Shown: positions 1 through 6,141 of the stretch, piece by piece
Layout: every line of letters starts with the position of its first letter
Position numbering within the stretch: position 1 is the first letter of the stretch
Assembly (NCBI GenBank): GCA_027080315.1
Contig: JALWSI010000065.1
Coordinates: 1-7,610, forward strand
Length of the DNA stretch: 7,610 nucleotides
Direction of reading: 5' to 3'
Source: a bacterium
GTDB lineage: Bacteria > Thermosulfidibacterota > Thermosulfidibacteria > Thermosulfidibacterales > JALWSI01
Position numbers and translations under genes: made by a program
The notes under the pieces: generated by a model
Told to the model about the DNA's origin: nothing
Seen by the model: the letters and a program-made list of their open reading frames with translations, nothing else
Database searches by the model: none

Positions 1-55
1 CCCCAGTAGGGACCACCTTCTTCTCTTTTCTCTTACCCCTTCTGCGCTTCGCCAT
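1..55 (-). CDS. rpsK: 30S ribosomal protein S11 (uS11), N-terminal fragment cut by window edge
   Basis: Only the first 18 codons are inside the window: ATG at 55-53, then MAKRRRGKRKEKKVVPTG, after which the window ends. S11 sits on the platform of the 30S subunit near the mRNA exit and E site. The lysine/arginine-rich start leading into a K-V-V-P-T-G stretch is typical of the S11 N-terminus just before its conserved core, which is not visible here. The SD (TGAGGAGGA, about 70-62) is strong and well spaced. Its place directly after rpsM is the usual alpha-operon order (rpsM-rpsK-rpsD-rpoA-rplQ), and this context carries much of the call. The 46-nt gap to rpsM is the longest in the window. Confidence 0.88.
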   Translation of the reverse strand, partial: MAKRRRGKRKEKKVVPTG

Positions 56-101
56 GAAAACTCCTCCTCAACTCTGTAAGAAGCAAAAGGTGGCAAACAC
101 C
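56..101 (-). other. Longest intergenic gap (rpsM-rpsK), weak hairpin only
   Basis: These 46 nt hold the rpsK SD and, just after the rpsM stop, GGTG-TTTGC-CACC followed by TTTT. The stem is 4 strong pairs plus a G-U and an A-U using bases of the stop codon. It resembles a very short terminator or attenuator, but the stem is too small to call. No -10/-35 promoter pair is recognisable. Confidence 0.3.
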
Positions 102-488
102 CTACTTCTTTGCTCCCCTCTTCTTTCCTCTTCCTGCAACGGTCCTCTTTGGCCCCTTACGGGTTCGCGCATTGGTTCTTGTGCGCTGCCCCCTGACAGG
201 AAGACCGGCAATATGCCGCAATCCCCTGTAACAACCGATCTCAATGAGCCGCTTTATGTTCATGGCAACCTCTTTGCGCAGCTCACCTTCCACATGATAC
301 TCGTGATCTATAAACTCACGAATTTTACTTATCTCATCAGGGGCCAGATCTTTCACTCGCTTGTCAGGATCAACTCCTGTGTTCTCTAAGATCACCTTAG
401 CCCGGGTAGGACCTATACCGTAGATGTAGGTTAAAGCGACCTCTACCCTCTTGTTTTTTGGCAAGTCAACTCCGGCAATTCTTGCCAA
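102..488 (-). CDS. rpsM: 30S ribosomal protein S13 (uS13)
   Basis: The 128-residue protein has full family length. S13 lies in the head of the 30S subunit, contacts the P-site tRNA with its C-terminal tail and forms an intersubunit bridge with L5. The N-terminus [10 protein letters not shown], the helix-hairpin region Y-I-Y-G-I-G (21-26), the G-C-Y-R-G-L-R-H segment (85-92) and the basic tail with [11 protein letters not shown] (100-110) are family hallmarks. The start is TTG at 488-486, not ATG. It is fixed by the conserved N-terminus and by a near-perfect SD, AAGGAGGTG (501-493), with 6 nt between GGAGG and the TTG. The stop is TAG at 104-102. It follows rpmJ after 19 nt and precedes rpsK. 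Confidence 0.98.
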   Translation of the reverse strand: MARIAGVDLPKNKRVEVALTYIYGIGPTRAKVILENTGVDPDKRVKDLAPDEISKIREFIDHEYHVEGELRKEVAMNIKRLIEIGCYRGLRHIAGLPVRGQRTRTNARTRKGPKRTVAGRGKKRGAKK

Positions 489-501
489 CTGACACCTCCT
501 T
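489..501 (-). promoter_or_regulatory. Strong ribosome binding site that defines the rpsM TTG start
   Basis: Reading the minus strand, AAGGAGGTG (501-493) is followed by TCAG and the TTG start codon. The nine bases match the canonical complement of the 16S rRNA 3' end. This near-ideal pairing probably offsets the weak TTG initiation codon. Confidence 0.85.
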
Positions 502-507
502 CTTCAA

Positions 508-621
508 TTATCCCTGGCGCTGCTTGTGGCGGGGATTCTTGCAGATCACCCTCACCACGCCCTTGCGCCTTATGATCTTGCAGTGGGCGCACCTCTTCTT
601 CACCGATGGTCTCACCTTCAT
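508..621 (-). CDS. rpmJ: 50S ribosomal protein L36 (bL36), zinc-binding form
   Basis: A complete 37-codon gene with ATG at 621-619 and TAA at 510-508. The translation starts [20 protein letters not shown] and ends N-P-R-H-K-Q-R-Q-G, which is essentially the family consensus. L36 is the smallest bacterial 50S protein and stabilises rRNA near the stalk base. The zinc ligands C11, C14, C27 and H32 are all present, so this is the zinc-containing (C+) version and not the zinc-free paralogue. The SD GGAGG lies 7 nt upstream of the start (TTTGACG spacer). Position between infA and rpsM is the classical one. Confidence 0.98.
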   Translation of the reverse strand: MKVRPSVKKRCAHCKIIRRKGVVRVICKNPRHKQRQG

Positions 622-648
622 CGTCAAACCTCCATCAAGCAATCGCCA

Positions 649-873
649 TCAGTAGCGATAGACGATCCTTCCTTTAGTCAAATCGTAGGCACTCAGGGCA
701 ACCTTCACCCTGTCACCAGGGAGAATCCGGATGAAGTGCATCCTCATCTTACCTGACACGTGAGCAAGAACCTCCATGCCGTTCTCAAGCTCCACACGAA
801 ACATGGCATTGGGGAGGTTCTCTACCACCACCCCCATCATCTCCATGGTGTCGCCCTGTTGATTCTTCGCCAT
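649..873 (-). CDS. infA: Translation initiation factor IF-1
   Basis: The 74-residue protein is of usual IF-1 length (about 72). IF-1 is a cytoplasmic OB-fold protein that occupies the A site of the 30S subunit during initiation and helps IF-2 and IF-3 select the initiator tRNA. Recognisable segments are [14 protein letters not shown] (19-32), H-V-S-G-K-M-R (38-44), I-R-I-L-P-G-D-R-V (48-56) and the C-terminal [12 protein letters not shown] (63-74). The first dozen residues ([12 protein letters not shown]) differ from the common E-x-x-E-x-E-G pattern but their length is normal. The ATG at 873-871 has a G-rich, non-canonical SD (AAGGGGG) only 3 nt away. The gap to the map stop is 15 nt. Confidence 0.98.
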   Translation of the reverse strand: MAKNQQGDTMEMMGVVVENLPNAMFRVELENGMEVLAHVSGKMRMHFIRILPGDRVKVALSAYDLTKGRIVYRY

Positions 874-888
874 AAACCCCCTTAACCC

Positions 889-1656
889 CTAAATCACAGT
901 AAGTATCTCAGGTCCATTATCGGTGATGGCTATGGTGTGCTCAAAATGAGCCGCCAAAGAACCGTCCCTTGTGTAGGCGGTCCATCCATCAGGCCTCACC
1001 GCCACCTCACCGCTACCCTCTGCCACCATAGGCTCAATGGCTATGGTCATTCCCTCTACCAGCTTTGTACCTTTACCACATGCCCCAAAGTTCGGAATGG
1101 GGGGATCTTCGTGTATCTGCTTTCCTACCCCGTGTCCAACGTAGTCTCTAACCACAGAATAACCGTTAGACTCCACGTGCTGCTGAACCGCACAAGAGAT
1201 GTCTCCCACCCTGTTTCCAGGCACAGCCTGCTCAATTCCCCTATAAAGGGCCTCTTCTGTCACCTTCATGAGCCTGCGTGCCTTCTCGCTCACCTCTCCC
1301 ACAGGATAGGTGAAGGCTGCATCTCCAAAAAAGCCGTTCAACACCACGCCAACATCCACGCTCACAATGTCGCCCTCTTTTAACACACGGCGCTTAGAAG
1401 GCAAGCCATGAACAACCTCTTCGTTTATTGAGGCGCATATTGCAGCAGGATACGCCTCGCTGTTGAAGGAGGGTTTGTACCCTTTAAACGCCGGTCTTGC
1501 ATGCCTTTTGCGTATCACCGCTTCTGCCTTCTTGTTCAACGCCCAGGTGGTGAGACCAGGACGCACAAACCCCTTCAACACCTCTAACACCTCTGCCACG
1601 ATCCTGCTGCTTTTACGAATGCCCTCTATCTCTTCCTTGGTCTTGATTATGACCAA
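889..1656 (-). CDS. map: Methionine aminopeptidase, type I
   Basis: The 255-residue enzyme removes the initiator methionine co-translationally from proteins whose second residue is small. It has the pita-bread fold and a two-metal active site. All expected ligands are visible: D101 (S-V-D-V-G), D112 (F-G-D-A-A-F-T), H175 (G-H-G-V-G), E208 (A-I-E-P-M) and E239 (F-E-H-T). The catalytic-site histidines H83 (V-H-G-L-P) and H182 are also present. There is no N-terminal zinc-finger extension, so it is the short bacterial form. The start is TTG at 1656-1654, giving M-V-I-I-K-T-K-E-E-I. An in-frame TGA directly precedes it, so no upstream start is possible. It abuts the adk stop codon with zero spacing. 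Confidence 0.97.
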   Translation of the reverse strand: MVIIKTKEEIEGIRKSSRIVAEVLEVLKGFVRPGLTTWALNKKAEAVIRKRHARPAFKGYKPSFNSEAYPAAICASINEEVVHGLPSKRRVLKEGDIVSVDVGVVLNGFFGDAAFTYPVGEVSEKARRLMKVTEEALYRGIEQAVPGNRVGDISCAVQQHVESNGYSVVRDYVGHGVGKQIHEDPPIPNFGACGKGTKLVEGMTIAIEPMVAEGSGEVAVRPDGWTAYTRDGSLAAHFEHTIAITDNGPEILTVI

Positions 1657-1666
1657 TCACACCCCC
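1657..1666 (-). promoter_or_regulatory. Weak ribosome binding site for map, embedded in the end of adk
   Basis: GGGGGTG (1666-1660) matches GGAGGTG with one mismatch. It is followed, through the adk TGA stop, by the TTG start of map. GGGGG is 5 nt from the start codon. The site is weaker than others in the operon, which, with TTG initiation and zero spacing, suggests translation by coupling to adk. Confidence 0.55.
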
Positions 1667-2301
1667 AAAGCAGCGCAGATATCTTTAAATATCTCACCTA
1701 TCTCTTTGCTTCCGTCTATATCAACCAGAACCCCCTGCTTCTTGTAGTACTCAATGAGAGGAGCGGTCTGGTCGTTGTACACCTTGAGACGGTTCAAGAT
1801 GGTCTCTTCTTTATCGTCGTCACGCTGATAGAGCTCGCCACCGCACTTGTCGCACACCCCATCCTGCTTGGGAGGATTGAACTTCACGTGGTACATGGCC
1901 CCGCACTTTTTGCAGGTACGCCTTCCGGTAAGCCTTGTTAAAAGCTCAGACTCAGGCACCGCCACGTTCACCACGTACTCAATCTTCTTGCCCATCTCCG
2001 CCAACACCTTATCCAAGGCCTCTGCCTGAGGTATGGTGCGGGGGAACCCATCAAGGATGAACCCCTTGGCGCAGTCGTCGGCAGCCAAACGGTCTTTAAC
2101 TATGCCGATAACCACCTCATCGGGAACCAGTTTGCCACCATCCATATACTCTTTGGCCTTTAATCCCATGGGAGTTCCCTCTTTCACCGCGGCTCTCAGC
2201 ATATCTCCTGTGGATATCTGGGGGATTCCCAGCTTCTCCACAAGCATCTTGGCCTGGGTTCCCTTACCAGCACCTGGCGGTCCCAACATGATGATGTTCA
2301 T
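1657..2301 (-). CDS. adk: Adenylate kinase, long form with Cys4 zinc-binding LID
   Basis: The 214-residue cytoplasmic enzyme interconverts ATP + AMP and 2 ADP. The P-loop is G-P-P-G-A-G-K-G-T (7-15), AMP-site motifs are S-T-G-D (30-33) and R36, and the D-G-F-P-R-T motif spans 84-89. The LID domain follows, with R123 and R127 and a complete zinc knuckle C130-x2-C133 / C150-x2-C153. The Cys4 LID is common in Gram-positive and many thermophilic or deltaproteobacterial enzymes, whereas enteric Adk lacks it. ATG at 2301-2299 is preceded by an excellent SD, AAGGAGGAG (2315-2307). It lies 20 nt after secY and immediately before map, the common secY-adk-map arrangement. Confidence 0.98.
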   Translation of the reverse strand: MNIIMLGPPGAGKGTQAKMLVEKLGIPQISTGDMLRAAVKEGTPMGLKAKEYMDGGKLVPDEVVIGIVKDRLAADDCAKGFILDGFPRTIPQAEALDKVLAEMGKKIEYVVNVAVPESELLTRLTGRRTCKKCGAMYHVKFNPPKQDGVCDKCGGELYQRDDDKEETILNRLKVYNDQTAPLIEYYKKQGVLVDIDGSKEIGEIFKDICAALGV

Positions 2302-2321
2302 GGCAACTCCTCCTTAAAAAG

Positions 2322-3620
2322 CTATCTTGCAGCAGCCTTCTTCATGAATCCCTCGTAATGGCGCATGACCATGTGGGACTCTATCTGCTGCATAGTGTCT
2401 AAGGCAACACCCACAACGATGAGCAACGAGGTGCCACCAAAGTAGAAGGGCACATTGAAGTACCTTATGAGAATACTGGGCAGAACGCAGACAAAACTGA
2501 GGTATATGGCACCCCAAAAGGTGAGCCTGCTTAACACCTTGTCAATGTAATCTGCAGTTCTCTGGCCTGGACGAATCCCCGGAATGTACCCACCGTACTT
2601 CTTGAGGTTGTCGGCAACGTCTTTGGGGTTGAAGATGATGGCGGTGTAGAAGTAGGCGAAGAAGACTATCATTATCACGTAAGGTATGATGTAGCCCAGG
2701 GTTCCTGGCCTGAGAATGTCTGACACCTTCTGGGCAATGGGGCTATGGATAAACCTGGCAGCAGTGGCAGGAAACATGATCACCGAAGAGGCAAAGATTG
2801 GGGGAATAACCCCAGAGGTGTTGATCTTAAGCGGTAGATAGGTGCTTTGGCCACCGTACATTCTTCTGCCCACCACTCTCTTGGCGTACTGCACGGTGAT
2901 TCGTCTCTGGGCAAGCTCAACATAGGTGATAAAGGCCACAACCAGAAAGGCCACAACCAGAATGATGATAAAGGCAAAAAGGGAGATCTCACCGGCCTTC
3001 ATGAGCCTGAAGGTGTTGGAGAGAGCCGTGGGCATACCGGCAACGATTCCCGCAAAGATGATGAGGGAGATACCGTTTCCTATACCCCGCTCGTTGATCT
3101 GCTCACCAATCCACATGATGAAACAGGTTCCCGCCACCATAGTGATCACAGTCACAAACACAAATCCCAGGCCGGGGTTGATAACCAAAGGCACCCCAGA
3201 GGGACTACGCATAGACTGGATACCCAAGGTGATACCCAGGGCCTGAATGGCACTGATGAAGACCGTTCCGTACCTTGTGTACTGAATTATCTTCTTGTGC
3301 CCCTCTTCACCCTCTTTCTTCAACTGCTCCAGGTGAGGCACCACCACGGTGAGCAGCTCCAAGATGATGGCGGCGCTGATGTAGGGCATGATTCCCAGAG
3401 CGAATATGGTGAGCTTGCGAAATGCCCCTCCAGAGAAGAGGTCAAAGAACCCTAAGATAGTGCCCTGGGTGTGGGCGAAAAACTCTGCCAGGGCCGGGCC
3501 GTTTATTCCAGGCACAGGCACGTGGGCCCCAAGGCGGAACACCGCCAGCATAAGCAGGGTGAACCCGATGCGGGAACGAAGCTCGGGGATCTTGAAGAGG
3601 TTTTCCATCTCGGGTCTCAT
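2322..3620 (-). CDS. secY: Protein translocase subunit SecY
   Basis: This 432-residue integral membrane protein forms the pore of the SecYEG channel, which exports unfolded proteins with SecA and inserts membrane proteins with the ribosome. The hydrophobic pattern fits the usual ten membrane segments. Recognisable parts are the first segment near 18-36, the plug/TM2 region G-F-F-D-L-F-S-G-G-A-F (57-67) into A-L-G-I-M-P-Y-I-S-A (74-83), the cytosolic loop A-Q-R-R-I-T-V-Q-Y-A-K-R (237-248), and the next large loop with R-P-G-Q-R-T (350-355). ATG at 3620-3618 overlaps the rplO stop by one base (TAATG). Its SD, GGAGGTGATC, is inside rplO. Residues 221-230 are an exact five-residue duplication (see repeat). 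Confidence 0.98.
   Translation of the reverse strand: MRPEMENLFKIPELRSRIGFTLLMLAVFRLGAHVPVPGINGPALAEFFAHTQGTILGFFDLFSGGAFRKLTIFALGIMPYISAAIILELLTVVVPHLEQLKKEGEEGHKKIIQYTRYGTVFISAIQALGITLGIQSMRSPSGVPLVINPGLGFVFVTVITMVAGTCFIMWIGEQINERGIGNGISLIIFAGIVAGMPTALSNTFRLMKAGEISLFAFIIILVVAFLVVAFITYVELAQRRITVQYAKRVVGRRMYGGQSTYLPLKINTSGVIPPIFASSVIMFPATAARFIHSPIAQKVSDILRPGTLGYIIPYVIMIVFFAYFYTAIIFNPKDVADNLKKYGGYIPGIRPGQRTADYIDKVLSRLTFWGAIYLSFVCVLPSILIRYFNVPFYFGGTSLLIVVGVALDTMQQIESHMVMRHYEGFMKKAAAR
2931..2960 (-). repeat. Perfect 15-bp tandem direct repeat inside secY
   Basis: On the plus strand the 15-mer aaaggccacaaccag occurs twice back to back (2931-2945 and 2946-2960) with no mismatch. On the coding strand it is in frame and encodes L-V-V-A-F twice (SecY residues 221-230), in a hydrophobic segment that precedes the conserved A-Q-R-R-I cytosolic loop. 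Identical codons in both copies point to a recent duplication or slippage, not convergent hydrophobic sequence. Confidence 0.9.
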
Positions 3621-3635
3621 TACCCGATCACCTCC
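3620..3635 (-). promoter_or_regulatory. secY ribosome binding site inside the rplO C-terminal codons, with TAATG junction
   Basis: GGAGGTGATC (3635-3626) is a ten-base match to the complement of the consensus bacterial 16S rRNA 3' tail. It overlaps the codons for E-V-I near the end of L15. The GGAGG core is 10 nt from the secY ATG, which shares its A with the rplO TAA stop. The layout is typical of translational coupling. Confidence 0.85.
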
Positions 3636-4066
3636 GCTGTGCCTCCTGCAGCCTCAATCTTCTCTTTTGCAGACGAGCTGAAGGCATGGGCCTTGATCTT
3701 TAAAGCCTTGGTCAGCTCCCCGTCTCCCAGCACCTTCACTCCGTCAAGCAGCTTCTTCAACACCCCTCTCTCAAGCAACACCTCAGGGGTGATCTCGGCC
3801 CCTGACTCAAAGAGGGTATCAAGCTTACCTACGTTTATAACCGCGTACTCTACCCTGTTGATGTTCTTGAACCCGCGCTTGGGAAGGCGTCTGTGGATGG
3901 GGGTCTGTCCACCCTCAAACCACGGGGGAACCCCTCCTCCTGAACGGGACCGCTGCCCCTTCTGACCACGGCAAGAGGTCTTGCCATGGCCTGAACCAGG
4001 GCCTCTGCCTACCCGTTTTGCCCTCTTTATGGCACCTGGAGCGGGTTTTAGATCGTGTAGTCTCAT
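3620..4066 (-). CDS. rplO: 50S ribosomal protein L15 (uL15)
   Basis: The 148-residue protein has the normal length for the family (about 145-150). L15 is a late-assembly 50S protein with a long basic N-terminal arm that threads through 23S rRNA. The signature arm is present: L-H-D-L-K-P-A-P-G (3-11), then the glycine/arginine-rich [18 protein letters not shown] (20-37) and [15 protein letters not shown] (52-66). The globular C-terminal part is shorter on motifs but ends normally. ATG at 4066-4064 has a strong SD (GAGGAGG). The 16-nt gap to rpmD is largely that SD. The order rpmD-rplO-secY is the classical spc arrangement. Confidence 0.98.
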   Translation of the reverse strand: MRLHDLKPAPGAIKRAKRVGRGPGSGHGKTSCRGQKGQRSRSGGGVPPWFEGGQTPIHRRLPKRGFKNINRVEYAVINVGKLDTLFESGAEITPEVLLERGVLKKLLDGVKVLGDGELTKALKIKAHAFSSSAKEKIEAAGGTAEVIG

Positions 4067-4082
4067 GGTTCTCCTCCTCAGA

Positions 4083-4268
4083 TCACTCCTCTATCTCGCG
4101 CACCTTCACCAGATGTGCCACCTTTCTCACCATGCCTCTGATGCAGGGATTGTCCTCGTGAATCACCCTTTGCCTGGGCTTTCTGAGACCAAGACACCTC
4201 AAGGTGCCAATCTGATCCTTCCTCTTACCAGCCAGTCCTCTAACCAAGGTTATCTCTAAACGTCCCAT
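4083..4268 (-). CDS. rpmD: 50S ribosomal protein L30 (uL30)
   Basis: The 61-residue protein matches the short bacterial L30 form. It binds 23S/5S rRNA in the central part of the 50S subunit. The consensus features are L-E-I-T-L-V-R-G (4-11), [14 protein letters not shown] (20-33) and the C-terminal [14 protein letters not shown] (43-56). ATG at 4268-4266 is 9 nt beyond the rpsE stop, and its SD (AAGGGTGA) begins inside that TAA stop region, so translation is probably coupled to rpsE. L30 is absent from some bacterial lineages, so its presence is mildly informative about lineage. Confidence 0.97.
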   Translation of the reverse strand: MGRLEITLVRGLAGKRKDQIGTLRCLGLRKPRQRVIHEDNPCIRGMVRKVAHLVKVREIEE

Positions 4269-4277
4269 ATCTCACCC

Positions 4278-4787
4278 TTAAAAGAAGAGTTCTTTCTTTG
4301 TCTTACCCCTCATCTTTGCGACCTGATCCACACTGCGAAGCATCTCAAAGCCCTTGAAGGTCGCCTTAACAAGGTTGGCCGGGTTGTTGGAGTTAAGGGA
4401 CTTGGTGAGAATGTCTTTGATGCCAGCCAGCTCCATAACGGCTCGCACACTACTTCCTGCAATAACCCCGGTTCCAGGAGCCGCAGGTTTAAGCATGATA
4501 ACGCTGGAGCAGTAGCGGCTTTGAACCTGATGGGGAATGGTGCCCTTCTCGGTGATGGGCACACGGATCAGGTTCTTTTTTGCCTTCTCTATCCCTTTTC
4601 TTATGGCATCGGGCGCCTCCCGGGCCTTGCCAATGCCATACCCAACACCGCCGTTCGTGTCGCCAACCACCACCAAGGCCGTGAACTTGAAGTTTTTGCC
4701 TCCCTTCACCACCTTGGCAACTCTATTTATGAAGACCACCCTGTCTTCCAGTTCCATGCTGCTGTCAGGTTTCACCCTCTCAATCAC
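4278..4787 (-). CDS. rpsE: 30S ribosomal protein S5 (uS5)
   Basis: The 169-residue protein has usual length. S5 lies at the mRNA entry and back of the 30S subunit and affects decoding fidelity. The dsRBD-like N-terminal domain carries [11 protein letters not shown] (20-30), the loop where spectinomycin-resistance mutations arise in other bacteria. F-T-A-L-V-V-V-G-D (35-43) and G-Y-G-I-G-K-A-R-E (49-57) follow. The C-terminal domain has [13 protein letters not shown] (99-111) and L-N-S-N-N-P (131-136). The start is GTG at 4787-4785, supported by AGGAGGGAGG with 7 nt between its last GGAGG and the start. The ATG at codon 11 has no comparable SD. The rplR stop lies in this leader. Confidence 0.97.
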   Translation of the reverse strand: MIERVKPDSSMELEDRVVFINRVAKVVKGGKNFKFTALVVVGDTNGGVGYGIGKAREAPDAIRKGIEKAKKNLIRVPITEKGTIPHQVQSRYCSSVIMLKPAAPGTGVIAGSSVRAVMELAGIKDILTKSLNSNNPANLVKATFKGFEMLRSVDQVAKMRGKTKKELFF

Positions 4788-4802
4788 AAGGCAACCTCCC
4801 TC

Positions 4803-5165
4803 CTAAAATTCCAGCCCCGCCTCACGGGCGCCCTCTGCCAAAGCCTTAACCCTGCCGTGGTAGATGTAACCGCCACGGTCAAACACCACCTTTGATATAC
4901 CCTTTGCTTTGGCCTTCTCTGCCACCATCTTGCCAACGATCTTGGCTCCCTCAATGTTGCTTCCCCTCTTGTCAGAGGGAAACTCCTTCTCAACACTTGA
5001 GGCGGCAACCAAGGTCTTGCCCACGGTGTCGTCTACGATCTGGGCATAGATGTGGGAAAGGCTTCTAAAAACCACCAACCTTGGGCGCTCGGGGGTTCCT
5101 TTAATCTTCTTTCTGACTCGTTTATGACGTCTAAGTCTCGCTTCTCGGGGTTTAAGCCTTGCCAT
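4803..5165 (-). CDS. rplR: 50S ribosomal protein L18 (uL18)
   Basis: This complete 120-residue L18 binds 5S rRNA together with L5 and anchors it in the central protuberance. The arginine/lysine-rich N-terminal arm (1-22) is followed by [13 protein letters not shown] (23-35), N-x-x-A-x-x-V-G region I-E-G-A-K-I-V-G (71-78), and the signature [17 protein letters not shown] (94-110) with E-A-G-L-E-F at the C-terminus. ATG at 5165-5163 has SD GAGGAG (5178-5173). The 24-nt gap to rplF also holds the downstream arm of a possible hairpin. The TAG stop sits next to the rpsE SD. Confidence 0.98.
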   Translation of the reverse strand: MARLKPREARLRRHKRVRKKIKGTPERPRLVVFRSLSHIYAQIVDDTVGKTLVAASSVEKEFPSDKRGSNIEGAKIVGKMVAEKAKAKGISKVVFDRGGYIYHGRVKALAEGAREAGLEF

Positions 5166-5184
5166 CTTCCGTCTCCTCTATCTC

Positions 5185-5204
5185 AAGGCCTACTTGCCGG
5201 CCTT
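5185..5204 (-). other. Potential RNA hairpin spanning the rplF stop codon
   Basis: AAGGCC and GGCCTT (5199-5204 and 5185-5190) can pair as a 6-bp stem around an 8-base loop. The rplF TAG (5192-5190) lies at the loop/3'-arm boundary. A second, mutually exclusive stem (GCCGG 5206-5210 with CCGGC 5196-5200) overlaps it. There is no U-tract, so it is not a rho-independent terminator. The rplR SD starts 6 nt downstream and is left free. A role in coupling is only a possibility. Confidence 0.35.
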
Positions 5205-5726
5205 ACCGGCTTTACGGCGCACGTATTCGTTTTCGTAGCGAATTCCCTTACCCTTGTAAGGCTCTGGAGGCCTGAAGGCCCTAATCTCGGCTGCAACCTG
5301 CCCCACCTTCTCTTTGTCTATCCCTGCCACCACAACACGGGTGGGAGCAGGGGTTGTTATGGTTATGCCTTCGGGTATTGGGTAAACCACATCGTGGGAG
5401 AACCCCAACTGAAGCCTGAGCTCTTTGCCCTTCACCTCGCCTCTGTAGCCTACACCCACCATGTCAAGAACCTTCTCAAACCCCTGGGTCACCCCAATAA
5501 CCATATTGGCGATAAGGGTTCTGGTAAGGCCGTGCAAAGAGCGATCCCTCTTTGTGGTGCCCCTGGGTTTAACGGTGATGGTGTTATCCTCTTTTTCAAT
5601 TATCATTCTCTCAGAAAGGGTGCGCTCAAGCTCGCCCTTGGGGCCCTTAACCTTCACCCGGTTTCCGTCTATGGTAACCTCCACTCCCGAGGGTATCTGT
5701 ATGGGCATACGTCCTATCTTAGACAT
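5190..5726 (-). CDS. rplF: 50S ribosomal protein L6 (uL6)
   Basis: The 178-residue protein has normal length and binds 23S rRNA near the sarcin-ricin loop and the factor-binding site. It starts with the conserved M-S-K-I-G-R-M-P-I (1-9) and has V-K-G-P-K-G-E-L (27-34), G-V-G-Y-R-G (91-96), L-G-F-S-H (107-111) and the family signature P-E-P-Y-K-G-K-G-I-R-Y (154-164). The frame stays open 16 codons further upstream, but the ATG at 5726-5724 is preferred. It begins the conserved N-terminus, the upstream codons overlap rpsH, and AGGGGGAA sits at SD distance. The lysine-rich tail K-A-G-K-A-G-K is usual for L6. The gap to rpsH is 10 nt, with the rpsH stop abutting the SD. Confidence 0.97.
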   Translation of the reverse strand: MSKIGRMPIQIPSGVEVTIDGNRVKVKGPKGELERTLSERMIIEKEDNTITVKPRGTTKRDRSLHGLTRTLIANMVIGVTQGFEKVLDMVGVGYRGEVKGKELRLQLGFSHDVVYPIPEGITITTPAPTRVVVAGIDKEKVGQVAAEIRAFRPPEPYKGKGIRYENEYVRRKAGKAGK

Positions 5727-5736
5727 GGCATTCCCC

Positions 5737-6132
5737 CTACCAGACCTCGCAGAGTATCTCGCCACCAATACCAAGGCGACGGCACTCTTTGTCGCTCTTC
5801 ACTCCCTGAGAGGTGGATATCACGGCTATTCCCAATCCGTCTTTCACCCGGGGCATATCCTTGGCCTTAACGTAAAGGTGACGACCTGGCTTGCTGATCC
5901 TTTTAAGCCCCCTGATGACACTCTCTCCCTCGTAGTACTTCAGGGTGACTATTATGGCATCTTGGGGAGAGCGTTTCTCTATCTGAAAGTCTTCAATAAA
6001 GCCCTCTCTCTTTAAAAGCTCAAGAATGGTCACCTTCAGCTTCGAAGCCGGGATAACCACCTTCTTCTTTTTCACCATCAAGGCGTTCCGTATACGGGTG
6101 AGCATGTCTCCAATTGGATCGTTAACCATCAT
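5737..6132 (-). CDS. rpsH: 30S ribosomal protein S8 (uS8)
   Basis: The 131-residue S8 is a primary 16S rRNA-binding protein that nucleates the central domain of the 30S subunit. In enteric bacteria it also represses translation of the spc operon. Evidence is [13 protein letters not shown] (5-17), I-P-A-S-K-L-K (28-33), K-P-G-R (81-84) and the C-terminal signature [11 protein letters not shown] (101-111) with G-G-E-I-L-C-E-V-W at the end. Three starts are near: GTG at 6138, ATG at 6132 and ATG at 6129. I chose 6132. GAGG of the SD is 7 nt upstream of it, and M-M-V-N-D-P aligns with the usual M-x-M-x-D-P start. The GTG directly abuts the SD. Confidence 0.96.
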   Translation of the reverse strand: MMVNDPIGDMLTRIRNALMVKKKKVVIPASKLKVTILELLKREGFIEDFQIEKRSPQDAIIVTLKYYEGESVIRGLKRISKPGRHLYVKAKDMPRVKDGLGIAVISTSQGVKSDKECRRLGIGGEILCEVW

Positions 6133-6141
6133 GGGCACACC

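Noticed and set aside
54-389. A 111-codon plus-strand frame antisense to rpsM and the rpsM-rpsK gap
   Set aside because: It is opposite the conserved rpsM sequence, has no recognisable product, and its start is simply the region complementary to the rpsK SD.
641-660. A 5-bp inverted repeat (ATCGC/GCGAT) around the infA stop codon
   Set aside because: Five pairs with an 8-base loop and no U-tract is at chance level for this length of sequence.
2847-3455. A 202-codon plus-strand frame antisense to secY, rich in H, G, D and K
   Set aside because: Its His/Gly/Asp/Lys-rich composition is what hydrophobic SecY codons give when read in reverse. It is a shadow of secY.
5727-5774. Upstream extension of rplF by 16 codons
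   Set aside because: The extension overlaps the rpsH C-terminal codons in another frame, is absent from the L6 family, and lacks an SD. The ATG at 5726 starts the conserved M-S-K-I-G-R N-terminus.
5052-5870. A long plus-strand open frame (272 codons) antisense to rplR, rplF and rpsH
   Set aside because: It lies fully opposite three certain ribosomal genes, its translation resembles no family and has low-complexity composition, and no independent promoter or SD is seen. Long antisense frames are expected opposite genes with this codon usage.
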